Positions 6,544 to 17,582 of a DNA stretch of 64,000 bases are shown here, one piece after another (position 1 is the first letter of the stretch; every line of letters starts with the position of its first letter). This DNA comes from DASYKS01 sp031404815 (GTDB lineage: Bacteria; Acidobacteriota; Thermoanaerobaculia; Multivoradales; UBA5704). The position numbers and the translations under genes are program-made. The DNA lies in NCBI GenBank assembly GCA_031404815.1, contig JANNIH010000088.1:93652-157651 (forward strand). Direction: 5' to 3'. A model generated the notes under the pieces. The model had not been told where the DNA came from. It searched no databases and was given only the letters and a program-made list of their open reading frames with translations.

Positions 6544-9500
6544 ATGACGCCCTCTGCCCCCCCTTCGACCGCGACCACCTCGTGCCCCCAGTGCGGCACC
6601 CGCTTGCGTTTTTCCTCGCCGGGCGATGCCCCGGTCCGTCTGCGGATCACCTGTGGATCATGCCAGGCGAGCTTCGCCGTGCAGTGGCCCGGCTCCGGCG
6701 CGATCGCTCAGGGCACGATCTCGGCGACCGTATCGCCTTCCGTGCCGCTCGCGTTCTCCGCACCGACCGCAGCGATCGCTGGTCCCTCAGCTCCCAGGGA
6801 AGTCCGACGCTCGGGGCACGGCGACACCCAGGTGCCGGGAGCCCTCGGCCGCGGACCGAGGTTTGCGCCCGGTGATCTCCTCGCTGAACGCTACCGGGTG
6901 ATCCGCTTCCTCGCCGAAGGGGGCATGGGCGAGGTGTTCGAGGTGCAGGATTTAGAGCTCGGCGGACGGCTCGCGGCCAAGACCGTGCGGGCCGAGGTCG
7001 CGGCCGACCCGCTGGCCCTCGAACGCTTCCGCCGCGAGATCCAGCTCGCCCGCCGGGTGACCCATCCGAACGTCTGCCGGATGTTCGATGTCGCCTACCA
7101 CCGCCCCGACCCGAGCGCCTCGGGCACGATCTTTCTCACCATGGAACTGCTGCTCGGCCCCACCCTGGCCGAGCGGATCGCGGCCGGTGGTCCGATGGCG
7201 CCGGACGAGGCACTGCCGATCATCCGCCAGATCGCCTCGGCGCTCGACGCGGCGCACGAGGCAGGCATCGTCCATCGCGATTTGAAGCCGGCCAACGTCG
7301 TCCTGGTCCCCGGGCAAACCCCGGGCAAAGTTGAGGTCGTGCGCGCCGTGGTCACCGATTTCGGCCTGGCGCGGGTCGACACCGCCAACAGCGCGGCGGC
7401 CGAAGCGGCGATGACCATGACCGCGGCCGGCTTCTTCATCGGCACTCCGGCGTATGTGGCACCCGAGCAGATCGAAGGGGGCGCGGTGACCGCCGCCACC
7501 GACCTCTACGCGTTCGGCATCGTGATGTTCGAGATGCTGACCGGCAAAGTGCCGTTCTTGGGCGACACCGCGATCGCCACCGCGGTCAAGCGCCTGCAGC
7601 AGCCGGCCCCCTCGCCGCGCCTTCACGCCGCCGCGATCGACGCGCGCTGGGAGGCCGCGATCCTGCGCTGCCTGGAGCGCCGGGCGGAGGATCGCTTCGC
7701 ACGGGCGGGCGACCTGATCGCGGCACTCGAGGACGAGCGGCCGGTGCCGATGCGGTCCGCAGAGCCGTCCGCGATCCGTCCGGCGCCGGAGCCTGGCGCG
7801 AGGATCGAGTCGACCGAGCGCGCTCCGGAGGCGGCACCGACCGCTCGATCCGCCCCGCGGAAGAAGCCGGTCGTGCTGGCGGCGCTCGCCGCCGTGATTC
7901 TGCTCTCATTCTCGTTCGTGGCCTACCGCATCGTCGCCTGGCGCAACGAACGGCGGCTGCAAGAGCAGATGCTCGACGCCACGCTCCCCTCCGAACCGGT
8001 GGCGCCCCGGCGGGCGGTCGCAGTGCTCGGCTTCCGTGACCGCTCCGGGCGGCCCGGGGCCGAGTGGCTCTCCGGAGCGCTCGCCGAGATGCTCGGCACG
8101 GAGCTCGCGGCCGCCTCGGGTGTTCGCGTGATCGCGGGGGAAGAGGTCGCCCGTTTGAAGAGCGATCTCGGGCTCGACCCCGCCGAGAGCCTGGCGCCCG
8201 ACACTCTGGCGCGGCTGCGCGCCACCTCCGGCGCCGATTTTCTGGTGCTCGGCTCGTACACCGCGCTCGGGGCCCAAGCCGGCGGCCAGGTCCGCCTCGA
8301 TCTCCGGTTGCAGAACACTCAAACCGCCGAGACGACGTCGATCGGCGAGACCGGCACCGAAGCCGCCCTGTTCGATCTGGTCGCCAAGAGCGGCGACCGG
8401 TTGCGCCAGGCGCTCGGGATCGATGAGACGAAGGGTCCGGCCACCGACCGCTCGGCGCGCGCCGCCCTGCCGGCCAACCCGGAAGCGGCGCGGCTGTACG
8501 CCGAAGGGCTCGAACGGCTGCGCCGCTTCGAACCGGTCGCGGCGCGCGATCTGCTGGTGCGCGCGGTTGCCGTCGACCCGAACAATCCGCTCGCCCATTC
8601 CGCGCTCGCTTCGGCCTGGGCCGGCCTCGGCTATGCCGGGCGCGCCGCGGAAGAGGCGAAGCGGGCGATCGACCTCGCCCACGACCTCCCGCAAGAGCAG
8701 CGGCTGGTGATCGAGGGGCGCTACGCCGAGGCGAACGAAGACTGGGCGCGGGCGACCGAAATCTACCGTTCGCTGTTCCGGGTCTTCCCCGACGATCTCG
8801 ACTACGGGCTCCGCTTGGTGGCAGCCATGAGTGCGGGCGGCCAACCCCAAGCGGCCCTCGGGACGGTCTCCGCTTTGCGCGCGCTCCCGGCACCGGCGCG
8901 CGAGGACCCTCGGATCGATCTCGCGGAAGCCGCCGCGGCCGAGGCGCTCGCCGACTTCCCACGCCAACGCCGCAGCGCGGCCCAGGCGGCAACCCGGGCG
9001 AGCGAACGTGGCGCCCGGCTGCTCACCGCAGAGGCTCGGCTGTCCGAATGCCGGGCGCTGCGCAATCTGGGCCAGGGCGAGGCGGGCCAAGCGGCTTGCG
9101 AGGCGGGGCGGGTGCTCTATGCGCAAGCGGGCGACCCCTCCGGCATCGCCGACGCGCTCACCCAGTCGGCCAATCTGCGCTTCGATCGGGGCGATCTGCC
9201 CGGCGCGCGCCAACTCTACGAACAGGCGCTCGGCACCTTCCGGACCCTGGGCAACAAGGGGGCCGAAGCCGGCGCGCTCAACAACCTCGCGGTCGTCTTG
9301 CGGCGGCAGGGCGATGGGGCTGCGGCGGTTGGCCTCTACGAGCAGGTCCTGGCGCTCGCCCGCGAGACCGGCAACCGTTTCGGCGAAGCGAGCGCCCTGG
9401 GCAACCTCGGCACGCTCTCGACCGGACGCGGCGAGCTGGCCAAAGCGCGCGAGCTGCTCGACCGCTCGATCGCGCTCCGCCGCGAGCTGGAAGACTCCTC

Positions 9501-10347
9501 GGGGGTCGCCTCCGCGCTCGAAAACCTGGGCGCCGTGCTCCGCCGCCAGGGCGACTTGGTCGGCGCGCGACAGCGTCAGGAAGAATCGCTCGAAGCCCGA
9601 CGGAAGACCAGCCAAAAGGCGGGCGAAGCCGCGTCGCTCGGCGGCCTTGGCCTCACCCTGCTCGATCAGGGAAATCTATCCGCCGCCAAAGAGCGATTCG
9701 ACGAATCGCAGGCACTCTCCCAGAAGCTCGGCAACCGCAGCCTGCTCGCCACGGCCCGCTACGGCCAAGCCGAGGTGATCGCCCGCCAGGGCGATCTCGC
9801 CAAGGCGCTCGCCGCTCATGAAGAAGCCAAAAAGATCCGCGGCGACCTCGGTGAAAAGAGCCAGGAGGCTAAAAGTCGCTTGGCCCTCGCGATCGTCCTG
9901 CTCGCGACCGGAGACGGCGCGAGCCTAAGGCGGGCCGAAGCCGAGGCCCGCGCCGCCGCCCAAGAGTTCGGCCGGCAAGAGGCGATCGGCGATCAGGCCC
10001 TGGCGCTCGCGGTCGCCGGAGAGGCGGCCGAGCGGCAAGGGCACACGGGTCCCGCGCGCACGGCCTTCGCGGAAGCCCGAAAGCTAATCGTCGGCAATCA
10101 AGATGCGCAAGCCCGCCTATCGGTCGCCCTGCGTACGGCTCCCTCGCTACCGGCCGCCGCGGCCCAGAAGGAGCTCGCAGCCGCGCTCGCCGAAGCTGAG
10201 AAGATTGGCCTGGTCGAGCTCCGCTTGGAGATCAGCCTGGCGCTCGCGAACCTCGATCGCTCCCAAGCTCGTACCGACCGCCGCGCCGCGATCGCCCGGG
10301 AAGCCCAGGCGAAGGGCTATGTCGAGCTGGCTCGGCGGGCCGGGTAG
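6544..10347 (+). CDS. Giant Ser/Thr protein kinase with zinc ribbon, TolB-like domain and TPRs
   Basis: A 1267-residue membrane-anchored kinase. A zinc ribbon comes first (CPQC at 14, CGSC at 37), then a Pro/Ala linker. The kinase domain runs from about 117: glycine loop GGMGEVF, Lys146, HRDLKPANVVL near 244, DFGLARV near 273 and APEQ, so it looks active. One membrane helix (VVLAALAAVILLSFSFVAYRI) lies near 443-463. Outside is a TolB/FlgO-like domain (AVLGFRDRSGRPGAEWLSGAL to ADFLVLGSY), then about 600 residues of tandem TPRs (GNKGAEAGALNNLAVVL, GNRFGEASALGNLGTL and similar). This architecture is frequent in Acidobacteriota and probably senses or scaffolds envelope proteins; the signal is unknown. 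No ribosome binding site is evident. It is monocistronic. Confidence 0.93.
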   Translation: MTPSAPPSTATTSCPQCGTRLRFSSPGDAPVRLRITCGSCQASFAVQWPGSGAIAQGTISATVSPSVPLAFSAPTAAIAGPSAPREVRRSGHGDTQVPGALGRGPRFAPGDLLAERYRVIRFLAEGGMGEVFEVQDLELGGRLAAKTVRAEVAADPLALERFRREIQLARRVTHPNVCRMFDVAYHRPDPSASGTIFLTMELLLGPTLAERIAAGGPMAPDEALPIIRQIASALDAAHEAGIVHRDLKPANVVLVPGQTPGKVEVVRAVVTDFGLARVDTANSAAAEAAMTMTAAGFFIGTPAYVAPEQIEGGAVTAATDLYAFGIVMFEMLTGKVPFLGDTAIATAVKRLQQPAPSPRLHAAAIDARWEAAILRCLERRAEDRFARAGDLIAALEDERPVPMRSAEPSAIRPAPEPGARIESTERAPEAAPTARSAPRKKPVVLAALAAVILLSFSFVAYRIVAWRNERRLQEQMLDATLPSEPVAPRRAVAVLGFRDRSGRPGAEWLSGALAEMLGTELAAASGVRVIAGEEVARLKSDLGLDPAESLAPDTLARLRATSGADFLVLGSYTALGAQAGGQVRLDLRLQNTQTAETTSIGETGTEAALFDLVAKSGDRLRQALGIDETKGPATDRSARAALPANPEAARLYAEGLERLRRFEPVAARDLLVRAVAVDPNNPLAHSALASAWAGLGYAGRAAEEAKRAIDLAHDLPQEQRLVIEGRYAEANEDWARATEIYRSLFRVFPDDLDYGLRLVAAMSAGGQPQAALGTVSALRALPAPAREDPRIDLAEAAAAEALADFPRQRRSAAQAATRASERGARLLTAEARLSECRALRNLGQGEAGQAACEAGRVLYAQAGDPSGIADALTQSANLRFDRGDLPGARQLYEQALGTFRTLGNKGAEAGALNNLAVVLRRQGDGAAAVGLYEQVLALARETGNRFGEASALGNLGTLSTGRGELAKARELLDRSIALRRELEDSSGVASALENLGAVLRRQGDLVGARQRQEESLEARRKTSQKAGEAASLGGLGLTLLDQGNLSAAKERFDESQALSQKLGNRSLLATARYGQAEVIARQGDLAKALAAHEEAKKIRGDLGEKSQEAKSRLALAIVLLATGDGASLRRAEAEARAAAQEFGRQEAIGDQALALAVAGEAAERQGHTGPARTAFAEARKLIVGNQDAQARLSVALRTAPSLPAAAAQKELAAALAEAEKIGLVELRLEISLALANLDRSQARTDRRAAIAREAQAKGYVELARRAG

Positions 10348-10351
10348 CTCT

Positions 10352-10408
10352 TCGGCTTCGCTTGAGGGCCACCCTTCGACTTCCGGTGGCTTGAGCGCAA
10401 GTCGAAGC
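10352..10408. terminator. Bidirectional hairpin / REP-like element between convergent genes
   Basis: Between the convergent kinase and YHS genes lies a symmetrical stretch. Its inner arms are GCCACC and GGTGGC (10368-10390), flanked by outer CTTCGGCTTCGCTTGAG and TTGAGCGCAAGTCGAAG, which pair imperfectly. The CTTCGACTT / GAGCG words are shared with short palindromic elements elsewhere in the window. It probably stops transcription from both sides; no T-run follows. Confidence 0.5.
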
Positions 10409-10417
10409 CCCGCCCCC

Positions 10418-10873
10418 CTACTTCTTCTCCGCGAGCGCCTTCCACTCCTGGTCGGCGTCTACGATGAACTTCGCCTGTTCCTTCTCCCACGACGTCTGGA
10501 CGTTGCGGTCATAGTTGACGTAGAGCTTGCCGCCGACCACTTTCCAGACCGCCGGATCGGCGGTGACCAGCTTGCCCTTCGCGAGCCCGTAGGCGCAGTG
10601 GCCGCCATACTGCGGCGCATACTTCGTCGGATTGGCGGCGAACGCATCGCGGTGCGCGGCGGAAACGAAACGCCAGGTGGCGCCATTCCACTCCTTGGTG
10701 AATTCGGACTTGCCCGGACCCGGCTTGCCATCGAAATAGCTGACGGCATCCCAACCGTCCAACGCGAGGCCGGTCCAGGTCTTCTCGATCGGTTGAGCGC
10801 CCAAGACCGGACCGGTGATTGCGAGCGAGAGAGTGATGACGGCGAGGAGAGCGATCGAAAGTCGGTGACGCAT
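10418..10873 (-). CDS. Exported YHS-domain protein
   Basis: A 151-residue protein with a clear signal peptide (RHRLSIALLAVITLSLAITGPVLGA) and a YHS-type domain: LDGWDAVSYFDGKPGPGKSEF, then the TWRFVSAAHRDAFAANPTKYAPQYGGHCAYGLAKG stretch. YHS domains are usually metal- or haem-associated modules; exported versions of this type are common in Gram-negative bacteria and have no firm function. The ATG at 10873 is preceded by GGAG. A much longer in-frame extension to 11254 runs over the 3' end of midA and is rejected. It is transcribed away from midA's 3' end, 160 bp downstream of it. Confidence 0.85.
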   Translation of the reverse strand: MRHRLSIALLAVITLSLAITGPVLGAQPIEKTWTGLALDGWDAVSYFDGKPGPGKSEFTKEWNGATWRFVSAAHRDAFAANPTKYAPQYGGHCAYGLAKGKLVTADPAVWKVVGGKLYVNYDRNVQTSWEKEQAKFIVDADQEWKALAEKK

Positions 10874-11033
10874 GGTGGTCAATCTCCGGAATGACTTGTG
10901 GGGTTCGGCGCGCAGACCGGGATCGATTGAGTCCGCGCGCGGTTCAGCTTTCCTAAGGATAGAGTTTGCCGACGGGTGCCGGTCGGTTTCAACGGCCCGG
11001 CGAGGCCGTGGAGCAGGCAAACGGCCTTTTCGT

Positions 11034-12095
11034 TCAGCCGCCCAGAGCCGCCAGATCCACCACCTCGGCCGGATCGAGCCCTCGGGATTGGACCAGCACC
11101 CGAATCTCTTCGCCCATCCCTTCGCCGTCGAGCAGGTCCATGGCTTGGCGGCGAACCGTCGCGTCGGCGCCGCGCAGCTCTTCGAACAGGCCGCAGGCGG
11201 TGAGCCAGAGCGCCTGGCGAGTGAAGACGACGGTGGTGAGGCCTTCTTGCTCACCCGCTCCGATCAATGCTGAAAAATCGACATGGGCGGTCAGGTCTTG
11301 GCCACCCACCTCGCGGAATGGATCGCGGTGCGCTCGATGGTGGCGATAGCAGCCGAGGGTGCCGTAAAATCGAATCCGGCCGTCCAGCAGCTGGGGCTTG
11401 CGAAAACCGTAGTCGCAGGTCACCAGGAGGCCCCGTTCGAGCCGCCGCGCGAGTTCGCCATAGAGCGGGCGCCAGCCGGGTGCCAAGTCGGCGATCTGGC
11501 CGGGGGCGAGGTCGACATGCGGGCCGTCGAGCAGCTCGACCAGCGCCCGGTCCGACAGCTCGCCATGGCGCCAGGCGAAGGCACCCTGCGCATCGACATC
11601 CACCCAGAGCTCGCCCACCCGCCCACCCTCGCGGCCGACCAAGCGGTGCACCGGTAGGGCGTCGAACAGCTCATAGGAGAAGATCAAGCCGCGGATCGAG
11701 CGCGCGGGCACGAGATCGAGCCGCTCGACCGCTTCGATGCCCGGCGGCAACGGCCGAGCGATGCGATCCCAGGCGCGCAGCCAGCGCGCGGGGCTCCCAG
11801 GAGGAAAGGCCGCAAGGGTGTTCGCCAGGTGAACCCCGGTGCCGTATCCCGCCTCGAACAGCTCGGCCGGTAGCCCCAGCGCCATATCGAGCCGGCCGAG
11901 CAGCCGCGCGGTGACCCGCCCGAACAGGGGCGACAGGGAGACGCCGGTGACGAAATCCCCGTCCTCCCCGATCGGCAGTTCGATCCGGTTGTAATAGCCG
12001 CCGGGGCCATAGAGAGCCTCTTCCATGAACGCGGCGAACGGGATCGGCCCATCGGTCCGGATGCGCGCCCGAAGGCGATCGGCGGGAGAGGACAT
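11034..12095 (-). CDS. midA: MidA/NDUFAF7-family SAM-dependent protein-arginine methyltransferase
   Basis: A 353-residue class I methyltransferase of the DUF185/MidA family. Family marks are IPFAAFMEEALYGPGGYY near the start, GDFVTGVSLSPLFG, a glycine-rich SAM loop (FEAGYGTGVHLANTL), LIFSYELFDALPVHRL and the late TAHVDFSALIGAGEQEGL segment. The mitochondrial relative NDUFAF7 methylates a complex I arginine; the bacterial target is not established. Here the SAM loop reads EAGYGTG, close to the usual E-x-G-x-G-x-G. It shares a short divergent region with rfaE1, and TAGAGT sits 8 nt upstream of the ATG, again suggesting leaderless initiation. Confidence 0.88.
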   Translation of the reverse strand: MSSPADRLRARIRTDGPIPFAAFMEEALYGPGGYYNRIELPIGEDGDFVTGVSLSPLFGRVTARLLGRLDMALGLPAELFEAGYGTGVHLANTLAAFPPGSPARWLRAWDRIARPLPPGIEAVERLDLVPARSIRGLIFSYELFDALPVHRLVGREGGRVGELWVDVDAQGAFAWRHGELSDRALVELLDGPHVDLAPGQIADLAPGWRPLYGELARRLERGLLVTCDYGFRKPQLLDGRIRFYGTLGCYRHHRAHRDPFREVGGQDLTAHVDFSALIGAGEQEGLTTVVFTRQALWLTACGLFEELRGADATVRRQAMDLLDGEGMGEEIRVLVQSRGLDPAEVVDLAALGG

Positions 12096-12103
12096 GGGTG
12101 CGC

Positions 12104-12165
12104 ACTCTATGGGATGTGCGGCGGCAGAGTCCGGGCAGAGACCGCGGCGCCTCTCACGCTACAAT
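12104..12165. promoter_or_regulatory. Divergent leaderless promoters of midA and rfaE1
   Basis: On the minus strand TAGAGT (12109-12104) ends 8 nt before the midA ATG. On the plus strand TACAAT (12160-12165) ends 9 nt before the rfaE1 ATG. Neither gene has a ribosome binding site, and -35 boxes are weak. Confidence 0.45.
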
Positions 12166-12174
12166 CCCCTTCGC

Positions 12175-13245
12175 ATGACCGAGACCCAGAACGCCCTAGC
12201 TGCCGTACCGACCTCCGAACGCCTGCTCGCGCTGATCGACGCGATGGCCGGGCAACCGGTCGTGCTGGTCGCCGACCTGGTGGTCGATCGCTTCCTCACC
12301 GGAACGCCGAAACGGATCAGCCGCGAGGCGCCGGTCTTGATCCTCTCGTATCAAGGGGAAAGGATCGCCCCCGGCGGTGGGGCCAACGCGGCGGCCAACG
12401 TCGCGGCGCTCGGCGGCCGGCCGCTGCTCCTCGGGGTGGTGGGCGACGACGCGAACGGCTCCGATCTGCTGGCGGACCTGGGCGCGCGCGGCATCGATAC
12501 CGCGGGGGTGCTCACCCGCGCGGGCTACCGAACGCCCACCAAGGTGCGCATCTTGGGTGGCGGCAAACATTCGATCAAACAGCAGATCGTCCGCTACGAC
12601 ATCGAGGACAACCTGGTTCTGTCCGACGCCGAGCGCGCGCAGTTCGTCGCCCGGCTCGCCGCCTGGCACGGGGCCACGGATCGCCCGATCGCCACCGCGA
12701 TCCTTTCCGATTACGGCTACGGCGCGGTCGAGCCAGGATTTCTCTCGGCCCTGCGCGCCGCGCTCGACCCGCCGGCCACCGTGCTCTGCGACAGCCGCTA
12801 TCGATTGGGCGACTTTGCCGGCCTGGATGGCGCGACGCCGAACGAAGAAGAGGCCGAAGCGCTGCTCGGCCGGTCGCTCGAGGACGCGCCGGAGCCGCTC
12901 GGACGCGCCGGCAGGACCTTGCGCGAGACGCTCGGAGCCGGGTTTCTTCTGGTCACCCGCGGCAGCCGCGGGATGAGCCTGTTCGAGCCGGCCGGTGCCG
13001 TGCACCTGCCGGTCCATGGCACCGATCAGGTGGCGGACGTCACGGGCGCGGGCGACACGGTGATCGGCACGTTCGCGCTCGCGCTCGCCGCGGGCGCCAC
13101 CCCCTTGGAGGCCGCCTTGCTCGCGAACTACGCGGGCGGCATCGTGGTCATGAAAATGGGCACGGCAACGCTTTCCCGCGGCGAGCTGGCCGATGCGGTG
13201 CGCGCCGATCCGAAACCGCTCTCGGAGGTCCGATGGGTCGGGTAG
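12175..13245 (+). CDS. rfaE1: D-glycero-beta-D-manno-heptose-7-phosphate kinase
   Basis: PfkB-family sugar kinase of 356 residues, equivalent to the N-terminal domain of HldE. It phosphorylates heptose-7-phosphate at C1 during ADP-heptose synthesis for the LPS inner core. Visible family features: VADLVVDRFLTGTPKRISREAPV, APGGGANAAANVAALGG, and the catalytic anion-hole motif DVTGAGDTVIGTFALA with its Asp. ATG 12175 lies 9 nt after TACAAT; the longer frame to 12025 runs into midA. It overlaps rfaE2 by 13 bp, and the three genes 12175-14785 form an operon. Confidence 0.93.
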   Translation: MTETQNALAAVPTSERLLALIDAMAGQPVVLVADLVVDRFLTGTPKRISREAPVLILSYQGERIAPGGGANAAANVAALGGRPLLLGVVGDDANGSDLLADLGARGIDTAGVLTRAGYRTPTKVRILGGGKHSIKQQIVRYDIEDNLVLSDAERAQFVARLAAWHGATDRPIATAILSDYGYGAVEPGFLSALRAALDPPATVLCDSRYRLGDFAGLDGATPNEEEAEALLGRSLEDAPEPLGRAGRTLRETLGAGFLLVTRGSRGMSLFEPAGAVHLPVHGTDQVADVTGAGDTVIGTFALALAAGATPLEAALLANYAGGIVVMKMGTATLSRGELADAVRADPKPLSEVRWVG

Positions 13246-13739
13246 TCACGATCGAGCAGCTGGCCTCCGAGCTGCCGGCGCTTCGCACAGCAGGCAAAAA
13301 GATCGCGCTTGCGAACGGTCATTTCGATCTGGTCCACGTCGGCCATCTGCGCTATCTCCAGGCGGCGAGAGCCGAGGGGGATCTACTGATCGTCGCGATC
13401 AACGACGATACTTCGGTCGCCCGCCTCAAAGGTGCGGGCCGGCCGATCGTGCCGGCCGCAGAAAGGGCCGAGCTGCTCGCGGCGCTTTCGCCCGTCGATT
13501 TCGTCGTGATCTTCACCGGCGACTCGCCCGCCCCGCTGCTCGCGGCGCTCCACCCGCACGTCCACTGCAAAGGGACCGACTACGGCACGCCCGAACGGGT
13601 GCCCGAGTACGAAACGGTGCGCGCCTACGGTGGGCGCACCGCCCTGGTCGGCGATCCGAAAGACCACGCCACCAGCGACCTGATCGCGAGGGTGCGGGCG
13701 TTGCCCGAGCGTCCGGAAGACGGCCATTGCGCATTCTGA
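13233..13739 (+). CDS. rfaE2: Heptose-1-phosphate adenylyltransferase
   Basis: Nucleotidyltransferase of 168 residues, equivalent to the C-terminal domain of HldE. It joins AMP from ATP to heptose-1-phosphate. The cytidylyltransferase-fold signature is intact: ANGHFDLVHVGHLRYLQAAR with HxGH, followed by VAINDDTSVARLKG and RPIVPAAERAELLAAL. In enterobacteria kinase and transferase are one protein; here they are separate overlapping genes, as in many other phyla. The ATG at 13233 lies inside the end of rfaE1, and the next gene starts inside its own 3' end. Confidence 0.92.
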   Translation: MGRVVTIEQLASELPALRTAGKKIALANGHFDLVHVGHLRYLQAARAEGDLLIVAINDDTSVARLKGAGRPIVPAAERAELLAALSPVDFVVIFTGDSPAPLLAALHPHVHCKGTDYGTPERVPEYETVRAYGGRTALVGDPKDHATSDLIARVRALPERPEDGHCAF

Positions 13740-14785
13740 TCGTCAAGACGAGCGCGCTCGGCGATGTCGTTCACGCCCTGCCGGTACTCGGCGCGCTCCG
13801 GCGCGCCTACCCGGGGGCGCGGATCGCCTGGGTGGTCGAGGCGTGGATCGCGCCGCTCCTTTCCGGGCACCCGGACCTCGACGAGGTGATCCCGGTCCGG
13901 CTCGGTGCCTGGCGCAAGCGCCCGTTCGCCGCTTCGACCCGGCGCGAGCTCGGCATCGCCTTGCGACAGATCGCGGCTTTCGCTCCCCAGATCGCGCTCG
14001 ATCTGATGGGCAACCACAAGGCGGGGCTCCTTTCCGCGTTGTCGTTTGCCGATCGGCGCCTCGGCCTCGCACGGAACTTCCGGCGCGAGCCCTCAAGCTC
14101 CGTGTGGATCAATGAAGGGGTCACTCTGCCGACCGGCGAGAATCGGCACGCGGTCGATCGAATGCTCGCCGTGCTCGGCGGGTTGGGCCTGCCCGCGGAA
14201 CCGGCGGATTTTCAGCCGGAGAAGATCTTGGCCCCAGCTCCCCCGAACGTTCCCTTCGACTACGCTCAGGGCACGGGAGCGGACCTTCCCCTTAGGTTTG
14301 CCCTGCTCCATCCCGGCGCCGGCTGGGGCAACAAGAAGTATCCCGCCAACTGGTGGGGACGCGCGCTCGCGATGTTGGCCGAAAGCGCCGGCCTGCCGAG
14401 CATCGTCGCGGTCGGTCCGGGCGAGGATGCGCTGGCCGCCGAGATCGTTGCCGCGAGCGACGGCGCGGCGCGATCGCTGCCTGCCGAGATCCCCGCGTTC
14501 GCGAGTTTGGCCCGACGCGCGGAGATCGTTCTCGGAGGAGATTCGGGGCCGACCCACCTCGCCCATGCGCTCGGCCGCCCGGTGCTCATGGTGATGGGGC
14601 CGACCGACCCGGCGTTGCATGGCCCCTACGGGGCGCCACACCTTTCCCTCGCGAAGCGCCTGCCGTGCAGTTTCTGCCATCGCCGTTTCGCCGAGACGAA
14701 GGCCTGCCTGCTCGAGATCGCGCCGCGAGAGGTCGCCGAGCGCGCCGCTAGAATCCTCCGATCTAACGGTTTCTCAAGCAGTTAG
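13727..14785 (+). CDS. Glycosyltransferase family 9 (LPS heptosyltransferase I/II type)
   Basis: A 352-residue ADP-heptose:LPS heptosyltransferase. The N-terminus LRILIVKTSALGDVVHALPVL is the classic GT9 start with the conserved Asp. The C-terminal donor domain has LLHPGAGWGNKKYPANWW, LGGDSGPTHLAHALGRP and GPTDPALHGPYG, then a CSFCHRRF segment. Start is TTG 13727, which gives the conserved N-terminus and overlaps rfaE2 by 13 bp. WaaC and WaaF are hard to tell apart by eye; the SALGDVVHALP pattern leans to WaaC. Residues near 176-182 (PFDYAQG) are encoded by a copy of a short repeat otherwise found between genes. Confidence 0.9.
   Translation: MRILIVKTSALGDVVHALPVLGALRRAYPGARIAWVVEAWIAPLLSGHPDLDEVIPVRLGAWRKRPFAASTRRELGIALRQIAAFAPQIALDLMGNHKAGLLSALSFADRRLGLARNFRREPSSSVWINEGVTLPTGENRHAVDRMLAVLGGLGLPAEPADFQPEKILAPAPPNVPFDYAQGTGADLPLRFALLHPGAGWGNKKYPANWWGRALAMLAESAGLPSIVAVGPGEDALAAEIVAASDGAARSLPAEIPAFASLARRAEIVLGGDSGPTHLAHALGRPVLMVMGPTDPALHGPYGAPHLSLAKRLPCSFCHRRFAETKACLLEIAPREVAERAARILRSNGFSSS
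14252..14272. repeat. REP-like short palindrome inside the heptosyltransferase gene
   Basis: The 21-bp element has arms GCCCTGAGCG and CTTCGACTACGCTCAGGGC-type words, starting with CCCTTCGAC and ending GCTCAGGGC. It is nearly identical to the intergenic copy at 16782-16803 and to a half-copy at 43850-43863. Here it is read in frame as PFDYAQG, between two domains of the enzyme. Confidence 0.6.
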
Positions 14786-14894
14786 GCCGATCCTTCAGAT
14801 TGACCCTCGGTTCCGGCGACTGTTATGCTCGAATCCGAATACAACGTTTCCTGTCAGTCTGCGCGCGCCGCTCCGACTCCTTTAAGGACCTGAC

Positions 14895-16685
<1,791 letters not shown>

Positions 16686-16691
16686 GCTTAA

Positions 16692-16751
16692 CCCCTGGCC
16701 GCCGGCCTGGGGGTTCCTTACCGCCTCAGCTCCCCAGGCCGTTGGCCTGGG
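16692..16751 (+). terminator. Two GC-rich hairpins after pilB
   Basis: First hairpin: CCCCTGGCC, loop GCC, GGCCTGGGG (16692-16712), followed by TTCCTTA. Second hairpin: CCCAGGCC, loop GTT, GGCCTGGG (16733-16751). They lie between convergent pilB and the PduO-type gene and can terminate both; the first has a partial T-run for the plus strand. Confidence 0.6.
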
Positions 16752-16781
16752 CCAACGTAACGCGACCCTTTGGGCCGCCCA

Positions 16782-16803
16782 GCCCTTCGACTTCGCTCAG
16801 GGC
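16782..16803. repeat. REP-like short palindrome
   Basis: GCCCTTCGACTT followed by CGCTCAGGGC, with five-base complementary ends GCCCT/AGGGC. It belongs with the copies at 14252-14272 and 43850-43863 and the related hairpin at 10352-10408. Confidence 0.6.
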
Positions 16804-16808
16804 TCGCC

Positions 16809-17372
16809 TCAAGCGCGGCTGTCCCACAAGACGTCGGGGATTCCTCGGCGGTGGTTTTCGGCGCGGGCGATGACGAATAGGGCGTCCGACAAGCGATTCA
16901 GGTAGCGGATTGTCCAGGGGCCGATCCGCTCGACACGGCCGAGGGTGACAAGATCGCGTTCGGCGCGGCGGCAGACGGTCCGGGCGACGTGGAGCTGGGC
17001 GGCGCCGAGCGCCCCACCGGGGAGAATGAAATTCTGGAGCGAACCGACCTCTTCGGTCAGCCGATCCATCAAGGCCTCAAGCGCGAGGACGTGCCTCTCT
17101 TCGATCGTGGGCACGGGGAACCGGGCCTTGTCCTCTTCGAGGATGCACAGGTCGGAACCGAGGTGAAACAGCTCGTTCTGGATCCGAGTCAATAACGAAC
17201 CGAGTTCGGCATCCAGGCCGCAGGCGATCGCGACGCCGATCTCTGAACTCAGCTCGTCCACGGTGCCATAAGCGTTGATGCGGAGCGAATCTTTAGGAAC
17301 GCGCTGCCCCCCACCGAGGCCGGTCGTGCCGTCATCGCCGGTGCGGGTGTAGACCTTGGTGATGCGTGGCAT
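16809..17372 (-). CDS. pduO: Cob(I)alamin adenosyltransferase, PduO type
   Basis: A 187-residue ATP:corrinoid adenosyltransferase that makes adenosylcobalamin from cob(I)alamin. The PduO/MMAB pattern is complete: TRTGDDGTTGLGGGQRVPKD ATP loop, YGTVDELSSEIG, FHLGSDLC, FILPGGALGAAQLHVARTVCRRAER with the conserved Arg residues, and LNRLSDALFVIARAEN. GAGG lies about 9 nt before the ATG. Its product is the likely cofactor of the MerR/B12 regulator encoded about 1 kb away, a plausible but unproven functional link. Confidence 0.92.
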   Translation of the reverse strand: MPRITKVYTRTGDDGTTGLGGGQRVPKDSLRINAYGTVDELSSEIGVAIACGLDAELGSLLTRIQNELFHLGSDLCILEEDKARFPVPTIEERHVLALEALMDRLTEEVGSLQNFILPGGALGAAQLHVARTVCRRAERDLVTLGRVERIGPWTIRYLNRLSDALFVIARAENHRRGIPDVLWDSRA

Positions 17373-17582
17373 GGATGAGGACCTCGAGACCTCGAATTGG
17401 CTTGGAGCTTCCGGTCACGGAAGCCGCCGCCGGCGCCCGAGTCAACGCGGTCCACTCGAGCCGAATTCCTGCTCGAGCAGTGCTCCTTCTCTCATTCGCC
17501 GATTTCGACCGGCTCGATCGATGGCTATCGATTTCGATCGACGCCGGTCTTGAGGAATCGGCTATAGAGATCGGACGAAGGC

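Noticed and set aside
7906..9615. 569-codon frame antisense to the kinase TPR region
   Set aside because: It is a high-GC shadow of a well-supported gene; no motif or start signal.
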